Source: Proteobacteria bacterium UBA7420 | GTDB taxonomy: Bacteria; Pseudomonadota; Gammaproteobacteria; Magnimaribacterales; D2472 | Length of the DNA stretch: 11,863 nucleotides | Direction of reading: 5' to 3' | Assembly (NCBI GenBank): GCA_002469975.1 | Contig: DKMG01000039.1 | Span: 1 to 11,863, forward strand | Shown: positions 1 through 8,562 of the stretch, in pieces | Layout of the letters: each line of letters begins with the position of its first letter | Position numbering within the stretch: the first letter of the stretch is position 1 | Notes under the pieces: model-generated | The model's input: only the letters and a program-made list of their open reading frames with translations | Database searches by the model: none | Told to the model about the DNA's origin: nothing | Position numbers and translations under genes: made by a program

Positions 1-158
1 GTATGTTTTTTGACCATATTGATGCCATTGACAACTGCCTTATTATTAAACTTTGAGATTTTTTTCAGAGTCCCCTTTTTTCCAATGTCTTTACCAGTGA
101 TGACTACCACCTCATCCCCTGTTCTGAGCTTGGTTATTGTTTCAATATTTTTTTTCAT
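1..158 (-). CDS. rplX: 50S ribosomal protein L24 (uL24), 3' end cut off by the window edge
   Basis: L24 binds 23S rRNA early in 50S assembly and lies near the peptide exit. Reading from 158 gives 52 full codons before the window ends. The translation contains a KOW-type stretch (DEVVVITGKDIGKKG, residues 15-29) and GINMVKKH (about residues 45-52), matching E. coli DEVIVLTGKDKGKRG and GINLVKKH. The ATG shares one base with the rplN stop (TAATG), and a GGAAG Shine-Dalgarno-like sequence lies about 8 bases upstream. The next in-frame ATG is at codon 47, inside the conserved part, so this start is firm. The N-terminus is about six residues longer than in E. coli. About half the protein is missing here. 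It is the second gene of the spc operon after rplN. Confidence 0.95.
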   Translation of the reverse strand, partial: MKKNIETITKLRTGDEVVVITGKDIGKKGTLKKISKFNNKAVVNGINMVKKH

Positions 159-526
159 TACAAAACTTCCGGTGCTAAAGATAAAATTTTCATGTGCTTG
201 CCTTCACGCAGCTCTCGGGTGACAGGTCCAAAAACTCGTGTACCAATTGGGGCTTTATTTCCACCAATTAAAACTGCAGCGTTTTCATCAAACTTGATCA
301 AAGAACCATCTCTTCTGCGGACACCTTTTCTTGTTCTTACAACCAATGCATCTACAACCTGACCTTTTTTTACTTTTCCCTGGGGGATAGCCTCTCTAAT
401 CGCCACCTTAATGATGTCACCAATGTTTGCATATCTTCTCTTAGATCCACCAAGCACCTTGATGCACATAACACTTCTTGCGCCACTATTGTCAGCAATA
501 TTTAAAATTGTTTGCATTTGAATCAT
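158..526 (-). CDS. rplN: 50S ribosomal protein L14 (uL14)
   Basis: L14 sits at the subunit interface, binds 23S rRNA and forms intersubunit bridges; it is also the docking site for the silencing factor RsfS in bacteria. The chosen start gives 122 residues beginning [18 protein letters not shown], close to the E. coli 123-residue protein (MIQEQTML...). The reading frame stays open upstream to 592, but that extension lies inside rpsQ in another frame and resembles nothing in L14. The ATG at 526 overlaps the rpsQ stop as ATGA, and an AGAGGA Shine-Dalgarno sequence lies just upstream. In E. coli rplN begins the spc operon with its own promoter. Here it overlaps rpsQ, so it is probably cotranscribed with and translationally coupled to the S10 operon. 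Confidence 0.97.
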   Translation of the reverse strand: MIQMQTILNIADNSGARSVMCIKVLGGSKRRYANIGDIIKVAIREAIPQGKVKKGQVVDALVVRTRKGVRRRDGSLIKFDENAAVLIGGNKAPIGTRVFGPVTRELREGKHMKILSLAPEVL

Positions 527-807
527 GATAGATCCTCTGCAGCCACAGCTGATGGTGAAGTTGAATTTGCATTTTCTGAAAGCAACATCCAAGTTTTTAA
601 TTTAGATAAAGGTCTGCATTCCTGAACTGTGACCAAGTCACCAATCTTTGCTGAATTTAGCTCATCATGCGCGTGCACTTTAGTAGAGCGAGTCATGATT
701 TTGCCATAGGTCGGATGTTTAACCTTTCTTTCAATCTTTACAGTAATTGTTTTATCAGCCTTATCGCTGATGACAATTCCTGTTAGCTGTCTTGGGTTAG
801 TACTCAT
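523..807 (-). CDS. rpsQ: 30S ribosomal protein S17 (uS17)
   Basis: S17 is a primary 16S rRNA-binding protein of the 30S body with an OB-fold. The 94-residue translation has the family core: [18 protein letters not shown] (residues 10-27), [19 protein letters not shown], and [18 protein letters not shown]. It is about ten residues longer than the E. coli protein (84), and the surplus is a C-terminal Ser/Ala-rich tail ([18 protein letters not shown]) that looks unstructured. The ATG overlaps the rpmC stop by four bases (ATGA), and its own TGA overlaps the rplN start the same way. This suggests coupled translation of L29, S17 and L14. Confidence 0.97.
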   Translation of the reverse strand: MSTNPRQLTGIVISDKADKTITVKIERKVKHPTYGKIMTRSTKVHAHDELNSAKIGDLVTVQECRPLSKLKTWMLLSENANSTSPSAVAAEDLS

Positions 808-1022
808 GCGGATTCTTCCTCAGATTTTTTTTCATTGATAACTGTTTTTATTTGGGCAATTTTTTTGCGGTCAGCTGTAAGCAAATGAGATTCATTAAGC
901 TGTCCTGTTTTATGCTTCATTCTATTTTTAAACTGATTCTCCCGAACCTCAAGAACGAGACCCTCAAGGTCCTTGATATTCTTGCCACGCAAATCTTTTA
1001 AATCATTTGTTAACTTTGCCAT
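804..1022 (-). CDS. rpmC: 50S ribosomal protein L29 (uL29)
   Basis: L29 is a small two-helix protein next to L23 at the tunnel exit, where it helps form the docking site for trigger factor and SRP. The 72-residue product shows the family pattern: an N-terminal helix ([30 protein letters not shown]), a short TGQLNES turn near residues 40-46, then a second basic helix ending [13 protein letters not shown]. It is a little longer than E. coli L29 (63 residues), the excess being an acidic tail, SEEESA. It starts two bases after the rplP stop and overlaps rpsQ by four bases. The identification rests partly on its place between rplP and rpsQ, the conserved S10-operon position. Confidence 0.95.
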   Translation of the reverse strand: MAKLTNDLKDLRGKNIKDLEGLVLEVRENQFKNRMKHKTGQLNESHLLTADRKKIAQIKTVINEKKSEEESA

Positions 1023-1024
1023 TT

Positions 1025-1435
1025 CTATAATGCCTTTTTGATAAATGTAGTTCTGACTGGTAATTTTGCAGCCGCAAGTTTAAATGCTTCTCTTGCGACT
1101 TCCTCAGAGACACCGGCCATTTCATATAAAACGGTTCCAGGCTGAACGAGACTAACCCAATACTCAACGTTACCCTTGCCTTTTCCCATTCTTACTTCCA
1201 AAGGTTTCTTTGTTATTGGTTTGTCAGGAAATATTCTTATCCAAATGCTCCCTCCACGTTTGATAGATCTAGTCATAGCTCTTCGAGCTGACTCAATCTG
1301 CCTAGCAGTTATCCTGCCTCGCGTTGTTGCCTTAAGAGCATACTCGCCAAAAGCAATGGAATTGCCTGATTGAGCTAGACCTCTATTACGGCCTTTATGC
1401 ATTTTTCTAAATTTTGTTTGTTTTGGCTGTAACAT
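1025..1435 (-). CDS. rplP: 50S ribosomal protein L16 (uL16)
   Basis: L16 is a late-assembling 50S protein near the A site that organises the tRNA-binding surface. The 136 residues equal the E. coli length and begin [19 protein letters not shown]. They carry [17 protein letters not shown] (residues 40-56), [14 protein letters not shown], and [13 protein letters not shown] (residues 81-93). Arg82 aligns with E. coli Arg81, the residue hydroxylated by the oxygenase YcfD/RoxA in E. coli; whether this organism has that enzyme cannot be seen. The gene starts two bases after the rpsC stop and ends two bases before rpmC. Confidence 0.98.
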   Translation of the reverse strand: MLQPKQTKFRKMHKGRNRGLAQSGNSIAFGEYALKATTRGRITARQIESARRAMTRSIKRGGSIWIRIFPDKPITKKPLEVRMGKGKGNVEYWVSLVQPGTVLYEMAGVSEEVAREAFKLAAAKLPVRTTFIKKAL

Positions 1436-1437
1436 AA

Positions 1438-2097
1438 TTAACTTCCCTGGTCCTCATCTTTAAAAGGATCACCTAATACTTCTCCTGTATAAACATGAAC
1501 CTTGACACCTATAAGTCCGTATGTGGTTAGAGCCTCAGCTACACCGTAGTCTATGTTCGCACGCAATGTATGAAGTGGTACCTGACCTTCTCTGTACCAT
1601 TCCGCTCTAGCAATTTCTGCGCCACCCAATCTACCAGAAACCTCTGTTCTGATTCCCTTAGCCCCTTGTCTCATTGCGCTTTGCACTGCTCGCTTCATAG
1701 CTCTTCTGAATTGAACTCTTCTTTCTAACTGCTGAGCAATACCTTCTGCCAATATAGTTGCGTCTAGGTCAGGCTTTCTTACTTCCTTGATATTAATTTG
1801 TACAGTTTGAGTAACTAGCTTTTGAACGGCTGATTTAAGCGATTCAATCTCTTCACCTTTTTTTCCAATAATGATTCCAGGTCTAGAGGTATGGATGTTA
1901 ACTGTAAAAGTTTGAGCAGACCGCTCGAGATCTACTCTGCTTATAGAAGAAAATCTCAATCTTTCTTTGATGTAGTTTCTAACTTTTAAATCTTCAATTA
2001 AATTAGTTTTGAAGGCTTTACCTTTTGCATACCATAAAGCATTATGTTTTTTAATGACGCCAAGACGAAAACCAATTGGATGTACTTTCTGACCCAT
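1438..2097 (-). CDS. rpsC: 30S ribosomal protein S3 (uS3)
   Basis: S3 forms part of the mRNA entry channel on the 30S head. The 219-residue translation begins [20 protein letters not shown]. It has an N-terminal KH domain with the RNA-binding loop [11 protein letters not shown] (residues 74-84) and a C-terminal domain with [18 protein letters not shown] followed by [13 protein letters not shown]. The basic residues Arg131, Arg132 and Lys135, linked to mRNA unwinding at the entry tunnel in E. coli, are present at the same numbers. The protein is about 14 residues shorter than E. coli S3 (233), with a short acidic C-terminal end ([10 protein letters not shown]). Its ATG shares one base with the rplV stop (TAATG), so translation is probably coupled. 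Confidence 0.98.
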   Translation of the reverse strand: MGQKVHPIGFRLGVIKKHNALWYAKGKAFKTNLIEDLKVRNYIKERLRFSSISRVDLERSAQTFTVNIHTSRPGIIIGKKGEEIESLKSAVQKLVTQTVQINIKEVRKPDLDATILAEGIAQQLERRVQFRRAMKRAVQSAMRQGAKGIRTEVSGRLGGAEIARAEWYREGQVPLHTLRANIDYGVAEALTTYGLIGVKVHVYTGEVLGDPFKDEDQGS

Positions 2098-2435
2098 TAT
2101 TTCTCCTGATCCGATAAGATTATTTCAATATGGCAGCTAGGTTTAATAATCCTATCTGCTCTTCCTCTAGCCCTTGGCTTCATTCTTTTGAGCCTCATAC
2201 CTTGATTAACAATAATTGATTTAACAACTAATGAATCAATGTCAGCTTTGTCATTATTTTCTGCATTAGCGATAGCTGATTCTAGAAGTTTTTTGATTAC
2301 CTCTGATGCTTTCTGTTTATGGAATGATAAGAAATCCATTGCAGCCTCCACAGATTTACCGCGAACTACGTCCGCAACTAACCCTGCTTTCTGAGCAGAT
2401 AATCTTGTTCCTTTTAAATAAGCTCTTGTTTCCAT
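2097..2435 (-). CDS. rplV: 50S ribosomal protein L22 (uL22)
   Basis: L22 binds all 23S rRNA domains and sends a long beta-hairpin into the peptide exit tunnel, where it forms the constriction with L4. The 112 residues begin [27 protein letters not shown] and include [12 protein letters not shown] (about residues 50-61). The hairpin segment [18 protein letters not shown] spans about residues 79-96, followed by the C-terminal HIEIILSDQ. Changes in this hairpin are known to give macrolide resistance in other bacteria; no deletion or duplication is apparent here. Both ends use one-base TAATG overlaps, with rpsS upstream and rpsC downstream. Confidence 0.97.
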   Translation of the reverse strand: METRAYLKGTRLSAQKAGLVADVVRGKSVEAAMDFLSFHKQKASEVIKKLLESAIANAENNDKADIDSLVVKSIIVNQGMRLKRMKPRARGRADRIIKPSCHIEIILSDQEK

Positions 2436-2707
2436 TATTTTGACTTCCTGTCGCCTGAGTGCATTCTAAAGGTTCTTGTAATAGCAAATTCACCTAACTT
2501 ATGGCCCACCATATCTTCATTTATAAACACTGGAATATGTTGCCTGCCATTATGCACAGAGATAGTTAGTCCAACCATTGTTGGGCTAATCATCGATCTT
2601 CTGGACCAAGTCTTAATTGGCTTTTTGCTATTTTCAGTTATAGCTTTATCCACAGCTTTCTGAAGCGACAAATCAATGAATGGTCCTTTTTTAAGTGATC
2701 TAGGCAT
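2435..2707 (-). CDS. rpsS: 30S ribosomal protein S19 (uS19)
   Basis: S19 sits on the 30S head, pairs with S13 and contacts 50S through intersubunit bridges. The 90 residues start with the hallmark [12 protein letters not shown]. They continue with [22 protein letters not shown] (about residues 33-54) and [30 protein letters not shown] to the basic C-terminal end. Length and order match the family (E. coli 92). The start lies five bases after the rplB stop. The stop shares one base with the rplV start. Confidence 0.98.
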   Translation of the reverse strand: MPRSLKKGPFIDLSLQKAVDKAITENSKKPIKTWSRRSMISPTMVGLTISVHNGRQHIPVFINEDMVGHKLGEFAITRTFRMHSGDRKSK

Positions 2708-2712
2708 GAATA

Positions 2713-3540
2713 TTATTTCCTCTTAGCTCTTCTTCTGACAATCAAATCATCTGTTCTTTGATTTTTTCTAGTTTTGTAACCTTTGGTTGGAATGCCCCAT
2801 GGAGTTGAAGGATGCCTGCCACCAGAAGTTCTTCCCTCACCACCACCATGTGGATGATCCACAGGGTTCATGGCCACACCTCTGACAGTTGGCCTAACAC
2901 CTCTCCATCTTTTCGCGCCGGCTTTACCCAGTGAGCGTAGGTTATTTTCTTGATTTGACACGGTTCCAAGAGTTGCTCTGCATTCAGATAAGATCTTTCT
3001 CATCTCGCCGGATTGAAGCCTTAAAGTTGCATAAATGCCCTCTTTGGCTATTAGTCGAGCTGATGTTCCTGCGCTTCTTGCTATCTGAGCCCCTTTACCC
3101 GGCTTCATCTCTACGCAATGAATAGTGGTACCAAGAGGAATATTCAATAGTTTCATGCAATTTCCAGGTTTCATTTCTGTCTGGTCGGCAGACAGCACTG
3201 GATCACCTACTTGAATTTTACCCGGGGCAATAATATATCTTCTTTCTCCATCAGCATACTTTAGTAAGGCTAAATGAGCTGAACGATTAGGATCATATTC
3301 AATAGTTTCGACTACAGCAGGTACATCGAATTTATTTCTCTTAAAATCTATAATTCTATAATGCTGTTTGTGTCCGCCACCTTGATGCCTGACTGTAATG
3401 CGGCCATTATTATTACGACCACCATTTTTAGACTTCTTTTCCAGCAAAGCTTTGTGCGGCTTTCCCTTATGAAGATCGGATTTAATGGATATGACACCCC
3501 TTCTTCCGGGACTTGTTGGTTTTGCTTTGATAACTGCCAT
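2713..3540 (-). CDS. rplB: 50S ribosomal protein L2 (uL2)
   Basis: L2 binds near the peptidyl-transferase centre, is needed for subunit association and is among the most conserved ribosomal proteins. The 275-residue product (E. coli 273) has the N-terminal OB-fold region with [21 protein letters not shown] (residues 46-66). A central SH3-like domain follows, and then the signature [20 protein letters not shown] (residues 224-243). His229, at the same number as the conserved E. coli histidine implicated in peptidyl-transferase activity, is intact. The C-terminus is strongly basic (VRRRAKRK). It starts two bases after rplW and has five bases before rpsS. Confidence 0.99.
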   Translation of the reverse strand: MAVIKAKPTSPGRRGVISIKSDLHKGKPHKALLEKKSKNGGRNNNGRITVRHQGGGHKQHYRIIDFKRNKFDVPAVVETIEYDPNRSAHLALLKYADGERRYIIAPGKIQVGDPVLSADQTEMKPGNCMKLLNIPLGTTIHCVEMKPGKGAQIARSAGTSARLIAKEGIYATLRLQSGEMRKILSECRATLGTVSNQENNLRSLGKAGAKRWRGVRPTVRGVAMNPVDHPHGGGEGRTSGGRHPSTPWGIPTKGYKTRKNQRTDDLIVRRRAKRK

Positions 3541-3542
3541 GA

Positions 3543-3836
3543 TTAATTAATGCCTTCGAATTGAATTTCAGAACCTTCTTTAAGAGATACAAAGGCCTTT
3601 TTAAAGTCAGATTTTTTATATATGCCAAATTTATTTCTTTTCTGCTTACCTTTCTGAGTCGCAGTGGTAACTCTTTCAACTTTTACATCAAATAACTGCT
3701 CAACTGCTTTTTTTATTTCTAGCTTATTAGCTGTAAGAGAGACCTTAAATACTACTTGATTGCGCTCTGCAGCAGCAGTAGATTTCTCTGTGATGTAAGG
3801 AGATTGAATGAGGGTCAATAGCTTTTCTTTATTCAT
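3543..3836 (-). CDS. rplW: 50S ribosomal protein L23 (uL23)
   Basis: L23 lies beside the exit tunnel and is the main docking site for trigger factor and SRP. With the chosen start the product is 97 residues beginning [20 protein letters not shown]. It has a family core [20 protein letters not shown] and ends in [12 protein letters not shown] (E. coli: TLKEGQNLDFVG). An alternative ATG three codons upstream (3845) would add MGL, but its GAGG sits almost against that ATG. The ATG at 3836 has GAGG about ten bases upstream and shares one base with the rplD stop (TAATG), the same junction seen elsewhere in this operon. It also matches the E. coli N-terminus (MIREERLLKVLRAPH). The start is inferred; the gene identity is firm. 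Confidence 0.95.
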   Translation of the reverse strand: MNKEKLLTLIQSPYITEKSTAAAERNQVVFKVSLTANKLEIKKAVEQLFDVKVERVTTATQKGKQKRNKFGIYKKSDFKKAFVSLKEGSEIQFEGIN

Positions 3837-4447
3837 TAGACCCATGCCTCAATTAACTTAAATGCAGCAGGTGTAACAGCTACTTTCTCAGATCTCAAAA
3901 GAATTACTGGATTGATCTCTTTCACAGTAACGACCTCAACATGAGGAATATTTCTGGCTGAAAGATAAAGATTTGTATCCATCTCATCTAAGATTATTAA
4001 CACTTTTTCAAGATTGAATTGCTTTAAAAATCTACTCATCTCTTTAGTTTTTGGTGTTTCAAATTTTGGCTGCTCGATAGCTACCAATCTCTCGTTACGA
4101 TGAAGTTCGGAAAAAATTGAGCTGATGGCGGCCCTATACATTTTTTTATTAATTTTCTTAGAGTAGTCTCTGGGAGTTGCTGCAAATGCTACTCCACCAC
4201 CTCTCCATATTGGACTACGTATAGTACCTGCTCTGGCTCTACCTGTTCCTTTCTGTGCGTATGGTTTTCTACCACCTCCACGCACTTCTGATCTAGTTTT
4301 TTGCTTGTGGGAACCCTGCCTGGCGCCTGCTAAGTATGTAACAACTGCTTGATGCACAAGAGTTTCATTGAAAGCTTTGCCAAATGTAGAATCTGAGATC
4401 TGTAAATCTTCTTTTTTATTTTCAGTGTTAAGTATGTCTAATTTCAT
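3836..4447 (-). CDS. rplD: 50S ribosomal protein L4 (uL4)
   Basis: L4 binds 23S rRNA and extends a basic loop into the exit tunnel opposite L22. The 203 residues (E. coli 201) include the tunnel loop from about residue 47 to 85. This covers [20 protein letters not shown] and [20 protein letters not shown] globular C-terminal part with [20 protein letters not shown] follows. In E. coli, free L4 represses its own S10 operon by transcription attenuation and translation inhibition through a long rpsJ leader. The leader predicted here is only about 35 bases, so that mechanism probably does not operate in the same form. The ATG overlaps the rplC stop by four bases (ATGA). Confidence 0.98.
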   Translation of the reverse strand: MKLDILNTENKKEDLQISDSTFGKAFNETLVHQAVVTYLAGARQGSHKQKTRSEVRGGGRKPYAQKGTGRARAGTIRSPIWRGGGVAFAATPRDYSKKINKKMYRAAISSIFSELHRNERLVAIEQPKFETPKTKEMSRFLKQFNLEKVLIILDEMDTNLYLSARNIPHVEVVTVKEINPVILLRSEKVAVTPAAFKLIEAWV

Positions 4448-5070
4448 CTTTGTTTCACCGCAGGTGTAATTTTCAGAGTTGATCCATTAAATCCAGGAAC
4501 TGCTCCTTTTACATACAGCAGATTGTTTTCAACATCTGCACCCATTAACTCTAAACTTTGGATCGTTTTTGTTTCATGGCCCATGTGACCTGACATTTTC
4601 TTGCCTTTCCAAACTCTTCCAGGGGTCTGACATTGACCAATTGATCCATGGGCTCTGTGAGACAGTGAGTTACCATGAGTGGCATCTTGCATTGCAAAAT
4701 TATGACGCTTAATTACACCAGCATAGCCCTTACCTTTAGAGGTGCCAGTAACATCAACCATTTTACCAACCTCGAACATATCCGCTGTTAAGTGATGGCC
4801 GATCTTAAGATCATCCGCCGCTTCAGTCCTAAACTCAAAAAGCTCACCATTTGCAAGGTTTTGCTTCTTAAAAAATTCAGTTGAAGATTTTGTTAAGTTT
4901 TTTGAGGTATTCTTTGAAACTACTACCGCGCTATAGCCATGCTTTTCGTGAGTTTTGATATCTGCTACAAAGTTTGCAGCAACTGATATGACTGTGACAG
5001 GAACAGACGTTCCGTCTTCCTGAAAAAGTCTAGACATACCTGATTTTTTTCCAACTAAGCCAATGCTCAA
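4444..5070 (-). CDS. rplC: 50S ribosomal protein L3 (uL3), TTG start
   Basis: L3 is an early assembly protein of the 50S subunit that reaches towards the peptidyl-transferase centre. The 208-residue product begins (M)[19 protein letters not shown], matching E. coli MIGLVGKKVGMTRIFTEDG. It carries [21 protein letters not shown] and the loop [20 protein letters not shown]. Gln148 aligns with E. coli Gln150, the residue methylated by PrmB. The start codon is TTG, not ATG: no ATG lies near the family N-terminus, and a strong AAGGAG sits six bases upstream. A 64-base gap separates it from rpsJ, the widest gap inside this operon. Its stop overlaps the rplD start. Confidence 0.97.
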   Translation of the reverse strand: MSIGLVGKKSGMSRLFQEDGTSVPVTVISVAANFVADIKTHEKHGYSAVVVSKNTSKNLTKSSTEFFKKQNLANGELFEFRTEAADDLKIGHHLTADMFEVGKMVDVTGTSKGKGYAGVIKRHNFAMQDATHGNSLSHRAHGSIGQCQTPGRVWKGKKMSGHMGHETKTIQSLELMGADVENNLLYVKGAVPGFNGSTLKITPAVKQR

Positions 5071-5085
5071 TTTATTCTCCTTTTA
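5071..5085 (-). promoter_or_regulatory. Strong ribosome binding site deciding the rplC TTG start
   Basis: On the minus strand the bases before the rplC TTG read AAAAGGAGAATAAA-TTG. AAGGAG is a near-full Shine-Dalgarno sequence with six bases before the start codon. This is visible directly and supports TTG at 5070-5068 as the true start, since the protein alignment with L3 also begins here. A strong site combined with a weak start codon may set the rate for L3, which has no upstream stop-start overlap to rely on. Confidence 0.85.
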
Positions 5086-5130
5086 TACGGGGCTAATAAC
5101 CCTCTATGGCCGCTAAGCGTTAAAAATTTA

Positions 5131-5152
5131 CAAATTAGCCTAAGCTAATTTG
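5131..5152 (-). terminator. Hairpin over the rpsJ stop codon (possible weak terminator or attenuator)
   Basis: The sequence is a perfect inverted repeat, CAAATTAGC - 4-base loop - GCTAATTTG, with nine base pairs and no mismatch. On the RNA it spans the last codons and the TAA of rpsJ and is followed by UAAAUUUUU. Only three of nine pairs are G-C, so it is weaker than a typical intrinsic terminator and the U run is short and offset. It could slow or partly end transcription between S10 and the rest of the operon, protect an RNA 3' end, or do nothing. The structure is seen; the function is inferred. Confidence 0.4.
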
Positions 5153-5446
5153 CACATCAACCCCAGATGATAGGTCTAGCTTCATTAAAGCATCAACCGT
5201 TTTATCTGTAGGTTCTACAATATCCATAAGTCTCTTGTAAGTTCTAATTTCGTATTGATCTCTAGCATCCTTATCTTTATGCGGAGACGTTAAAATGGTT
5301 GTTCTTTCCTTCTTGACTGGCAATGGGATCGGTCCCTTTACGATTGCACCAGTTTTTTTGGCTGTTTCAACTATCAATTTAGTCGAAGCATCAATCAGAC
5401 GATAGTCAAATGCTTTTAAGCGAATTCTGATTGATTGATTGTCCAA
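5135..5446 (-). CDS. rpsJ: 30S ribosomal protein S10 (uS10), TTG start
   Basis: S10 is a 30S head protein and, as NusE, joins NusB in antitermination complexes that help link transcription to translation. The 103 residues equal the E. coli length. They include [14 protein letters not shown] (residues 6-19), [36 protein letters not shown] and the C-terminal GVDVQISLG. The start codon is TTG at 5446-5444. The frame upstream (AAA, TAT, ACA, GAT, then TAG) has no ATG or GTG, and the first internal Met is far into the protein, so TTG is required. An AGGA lies about ten bases upstream. It is the first gene of the S10 operon, directly behind a candidate promoter in the fusA-rpsJ gap. Confidence 0.98.
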   Translation of the reverse strand: MDNQSIRIRLKAFDYRLIDASTKLIVETAKKTGAIVKGPIPLPVKKERTTILTSPHKDKDARDQYEIRTYKRLMDIVEPTDKTVDALMKLDLSSGVDVQISLG

Positions 5447-5480
5447 TTTATATGTATCCTATATTTAGCTTTATGCAAAA

Positions 5481-5518
5481 TGTTGCGTATTCTATGACTC
5501 TAAGCCCCCTAATGTCAA
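5481..5518 (-). promoter_or_regulatory. Candidate sigma70 promoter of the S10 operon
   Basis: On the minus strand a perfect -35 box TTGACA (5518-5513) is followed by an 18-base spacer with a G5 run, then a -10 box TAGAAT (5494-5489, five of six consensus positions). Initiation is expected around 5482, leaving a leader of about 35 bases before the rpsJ TTG. The 101-base gap after fusA holds this promoter and no gene. Matches to the sigma70 consensus are visible; activity is inferred. Readthrough from the upstream str operon is also possible, because no strong terminator lies between fusA and the promoter. Confidence 0.75.
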
Positions 5519-5547
5519 CAGATTTAGAGGATTTATCATCTATTGTT

Positions 5548-7641
5548 TTACCCTGATTTTAACTGTTCCGCGATATTGTTAGGAACTTCTGCGTATTTAA
5601 GAAATTCCATTGAAAAACTAGCCCTTCCCTGAGTCGCAGATCTTAGATCTGTTGCATAGCCAAACATTTCAGATAGAGGTACTTCTGTTCTAACTGTTTT
5701 ACCTGTTGGAATTTCATCCATGCCTAAAATGATTCCCCTTCTTCTATTTAAATCACCAACAACATCACCCATATGCTCTTCAGGCGTTACTACTTCTACA
5801 GCCATCATCGGCTCTAACAGAACTGGTCTTGCCTTTAGGCAACCCTCTTTTAATGCCATAGATCCAGCTATTTTAAATGCCATCTCGCTTGAATCGACAT
5901 CATGAAATGACCCGTCATACAAAGTCGCTCTGAGTGCTAATAGTGGATACCCTGCAATCACACCGTTTTTCATTTGCTCTTGGATGCCCTTATCGACTGC
6001 TGGTATATATTCTTTGGGTACAGCGCCACCTACAATTTTATCAACAAATTCATACTCATCATCCAAACCAAGTGGCTCTAATTTTAACCAAACGTGGCCA
6101 TACTGACCCTTACCACCGCTCTGTCTAACAAATTTACCCTCAATCTCAATTGATTCTCTAATAGTCTCCCGATAAGAAACTTGTGGTTTTCCGATATTTG
6201 CTTCTACATCAAACTCCCTTCTCATTCTATCAACTAGAACGTCTAAGTGGAGCTCACCCATACCTGAAATAATTGTTTGCGCTGATTCTTCATCAGTATG
6301 AACTCTAAATGATGGATCTTCTTGTGCAAGTTTTCCAAGCGCTATGCCCATTTTTTCTTGGTCGGCTTTAGTCTTTGGCTCCACTGCAACTGAAATTACA
6401 GGTTCTGGAAAATCCATACGCTCGAGAACTACCTGATCTTTAAGATCGCAAAGGGTGTCACCGGTAGTAACATCTTTTAAACCAATACAGGCTGCAATAT
6501 CACCAGCTCGAATTTCTTTAATTTCATTCCTATCATTGGAATGCATTTGAACCATTCGACCAACCCTTTCTTTTTTTTCTTTTGTGGAGTTCATCACCCC
6601 ATCACCAACTGATAAGACGCCAGAGTAAACTCTGATAAATGTTAAAGTTCCAACAAAAGGGTCTGTTGCAATTTTAAAAGCCAATGCAGAGAAAGGCTCA
6701 TCGTCAGATGAAGTTCTCACTACCTCAGCCTCTTCATCACTCGGGAGTGATCCTTTTATGGCTTTGACTTCATTTGGAGCTGGAAGATACTCAATCGCAG
6801 CATCTAAGACAGCTTGAACTCCTTTATTTTTAAAGGCAGATCCACAGAATGCTGGAATAATTTCATTAGCTAGAGTTCTAAGTCTAATTCCTTCTTTAAT
6901 CTGCTCATTTGAAAGTATGCCAGTCTCAAGATAAGCATTCATCAATTCTTCATTGGCCTCAGCTGCACTCTCCATCATTGATTCTCTTAGGCTGTCACAT
7001 GTTGCTTGAATATCTTCAGGAATATCTCTTTCTTCGAATGTAAGCCCTTGATCTTGTTCATTCCAAAAGATGGCCTTCATCTTCACTAGATCTACTACGC
7101 CTTTAAAATTTTCTTCAGCGCCAATGTTATATTGCATGGGAACGACATTAGCTTTTAATCGATCCTTAATTTGATTAGTGACTCGTGTAAAGTCAGCCCC
7201 TGCTCTGTCCATTTTATTAACAAAAACAATTCTGGGGACTTCATACCTATCAGCTTGACGCCAAACAGTCTCTGACTGAGGTTCAACACCAGAGGTTGCA
7301 CAAAATACTACAACTGCGCCATCAAGAACTCTTAGGGATCTTTCTACTTCAATTGTAAAATCTACATGACCAGGAGTATCGATAATGTTAATTCTATGCT
7401 GAGGAAACTGTTGCTCCATTCCAGACCAGAAACAAGTAGTTGCAGCTGAAGTAATAGTGATACCTCTTTCTTGCTCTTGCTCCATCCAATCCATGGTTGC
7501 TGCACCATCATGCACTTCACCAATTTTATGGGATAAGCCTGTGTAAAATAATACTCTTTCAGTTGTTGTTGTTTTACCAGCATCAACGTGGGCACAGATA
7601 CCAATATTTCTGTACCTACTAAGATCAGTGTCTCTAGCCAT
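5548..7641 (-). CDS. fusA: Elongation factor G
   Basis: EF-G is the cytoplasmic GTPase that drives tRNA-mRNA translocation and, with RRF, ribosome recycling. The 697-residue protein has a complete GTPase domain: P-loop AHVDAGKTT (residues 17-25), switch [12 protein letters not shown] (59-69), DTPGHVDF (88-95) and NKMD (142-145). The remaining domains follow in the usual order, including [14 protein letters not shown] and the domain IV stretch VSYRETIRE, and [18 protein letters not shown] in domain IV. The length is typical of the housekeeping form. It begins 26 bases after rpsG with an AGG about ten bases upstream. It is the last gene of the str operon here; in E. coli tufA would follow, but after the TAA there are only 101 bases before rpsJ. 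Confidence 0.99.
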   Translation of the reverse strand: MARDTDLSRYRNIGICAHVDAGKTTTTERVLFYTGLSHKIGEVHDGAATMDWMEQEQERGITITSAATTCFWSGMEQQFPQHRINIIDTPGHVDFTIEVERSLRVLDGAVVVFCATSGVEPQSETVWRQADRYEVPRIVFVNKMDRAGADFTRVTNQIKDRLKANVVPMQYNIGAEENFKGVVDLVKMKAIFWNEQDQGLTFEERDIPEDIQATCDSLRESMMESAAEANEELMNAYLETGILSNEQIKEGIRLRTLANEIIPAFCGSAFKNKGVQAVLDAAIEYLPAPNEVKAIKGSLPSDEEAEVVRTSSDDEPFSALAFKIATDPFVGTLTFIRVYSGVLSVGDGVMNSTKEKKERVGRMVQMHSNDRNEIKEIRAGDIAACIGLKDVTTGDTLCDLKDQVVLERMDFPEPVISVAVEPKTKADQEKMGIALGKLAQEDPSFRVHTDEESAQTIISGMGELHLDVLVDRMRREFDVEANIGKPQVSYRETIRESIEIEGKFVRQSGGKGQYGHVWLKLEPLGLDDEYEFVDKIVGGAVPKEYIPAVDKGIQEQMKNGVIAGYPLLALRATLYDGSFHDVDSSEMAFKIAGSMALKEGCLKARPVLLEPMMAVEVVTPEEHMGDVVGDLNRRRGIILGMDEIPTGKTVRTEVPLSEMFGYATDLRSATQGRASFSMEFLKYAEVPNNIAEQLKSG

Positions 7642-7667
7642 AATGTAAACCTAAATAATGAATTATA

Positions 7668-8512
<845 letters not shown>

Positions 8513-8524
8513 AATTTCCTAGTT

Positions 8525-8560
8525 GGTCGCGATTTTATAGAGAGGATTCACTGCGGTCAA
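8525..8560 (-). promoter_or_regulatory. Candidate sigma70 promoter of the str operon (rpsL-rpsG-fusA)
   Basis: On the minus strand TTGACC (8560-8555, five of six) is followed by an ideal 17-base spacer and TAAAAT (8537-8532, five of six). An overlapping TATAAA gives a 15-base spacer and is less likely. The bases after the -10 read CGCGACC, a GC-rich discriminator of the type associated with ppGpp/DksA control at E. coli ribosomal promoters. The start would fall near 8525, giving a leader of roughly 12 bases. The -35 begins only three bases after the rpoC stop codon, and no terminator hairpin was found in this 50-base gap, so readthrough from rpoBC is also likely. Confidence 0.7.
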
Positions 8561-8562
8561 CA

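Noticed and set aside
527..592. Upstream extension of rplN
   Set aside because: The extra 22 codons lie inside rpsQ in another frame and do not resemble L14. The ATG at 526 has a good ribosome site and the conserved N-terminus.
5074..5110. Possible promoter in the rpsJ-rplC gap (TATAAA before rplC)
   Set aside because: No -35-like box lies 15-19 bases upstream, and initiation would fall almost at the rplC start codon. The bases are better explained as the AT-rich setting of the ribosome site.
5519..5547. Terminator after fusA
   Set aside because: Only imperfect, competing pairings (CCTCTAA with TTAGGGG, or CTCTAA with TTAGAG) are present. They overlap the promoter boxes and lack a U run.
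7362..7604. Minus-strand open frame inside fusA
   Set aside because: It is an alternative-frame shadow of the EF-G GTPase domain.
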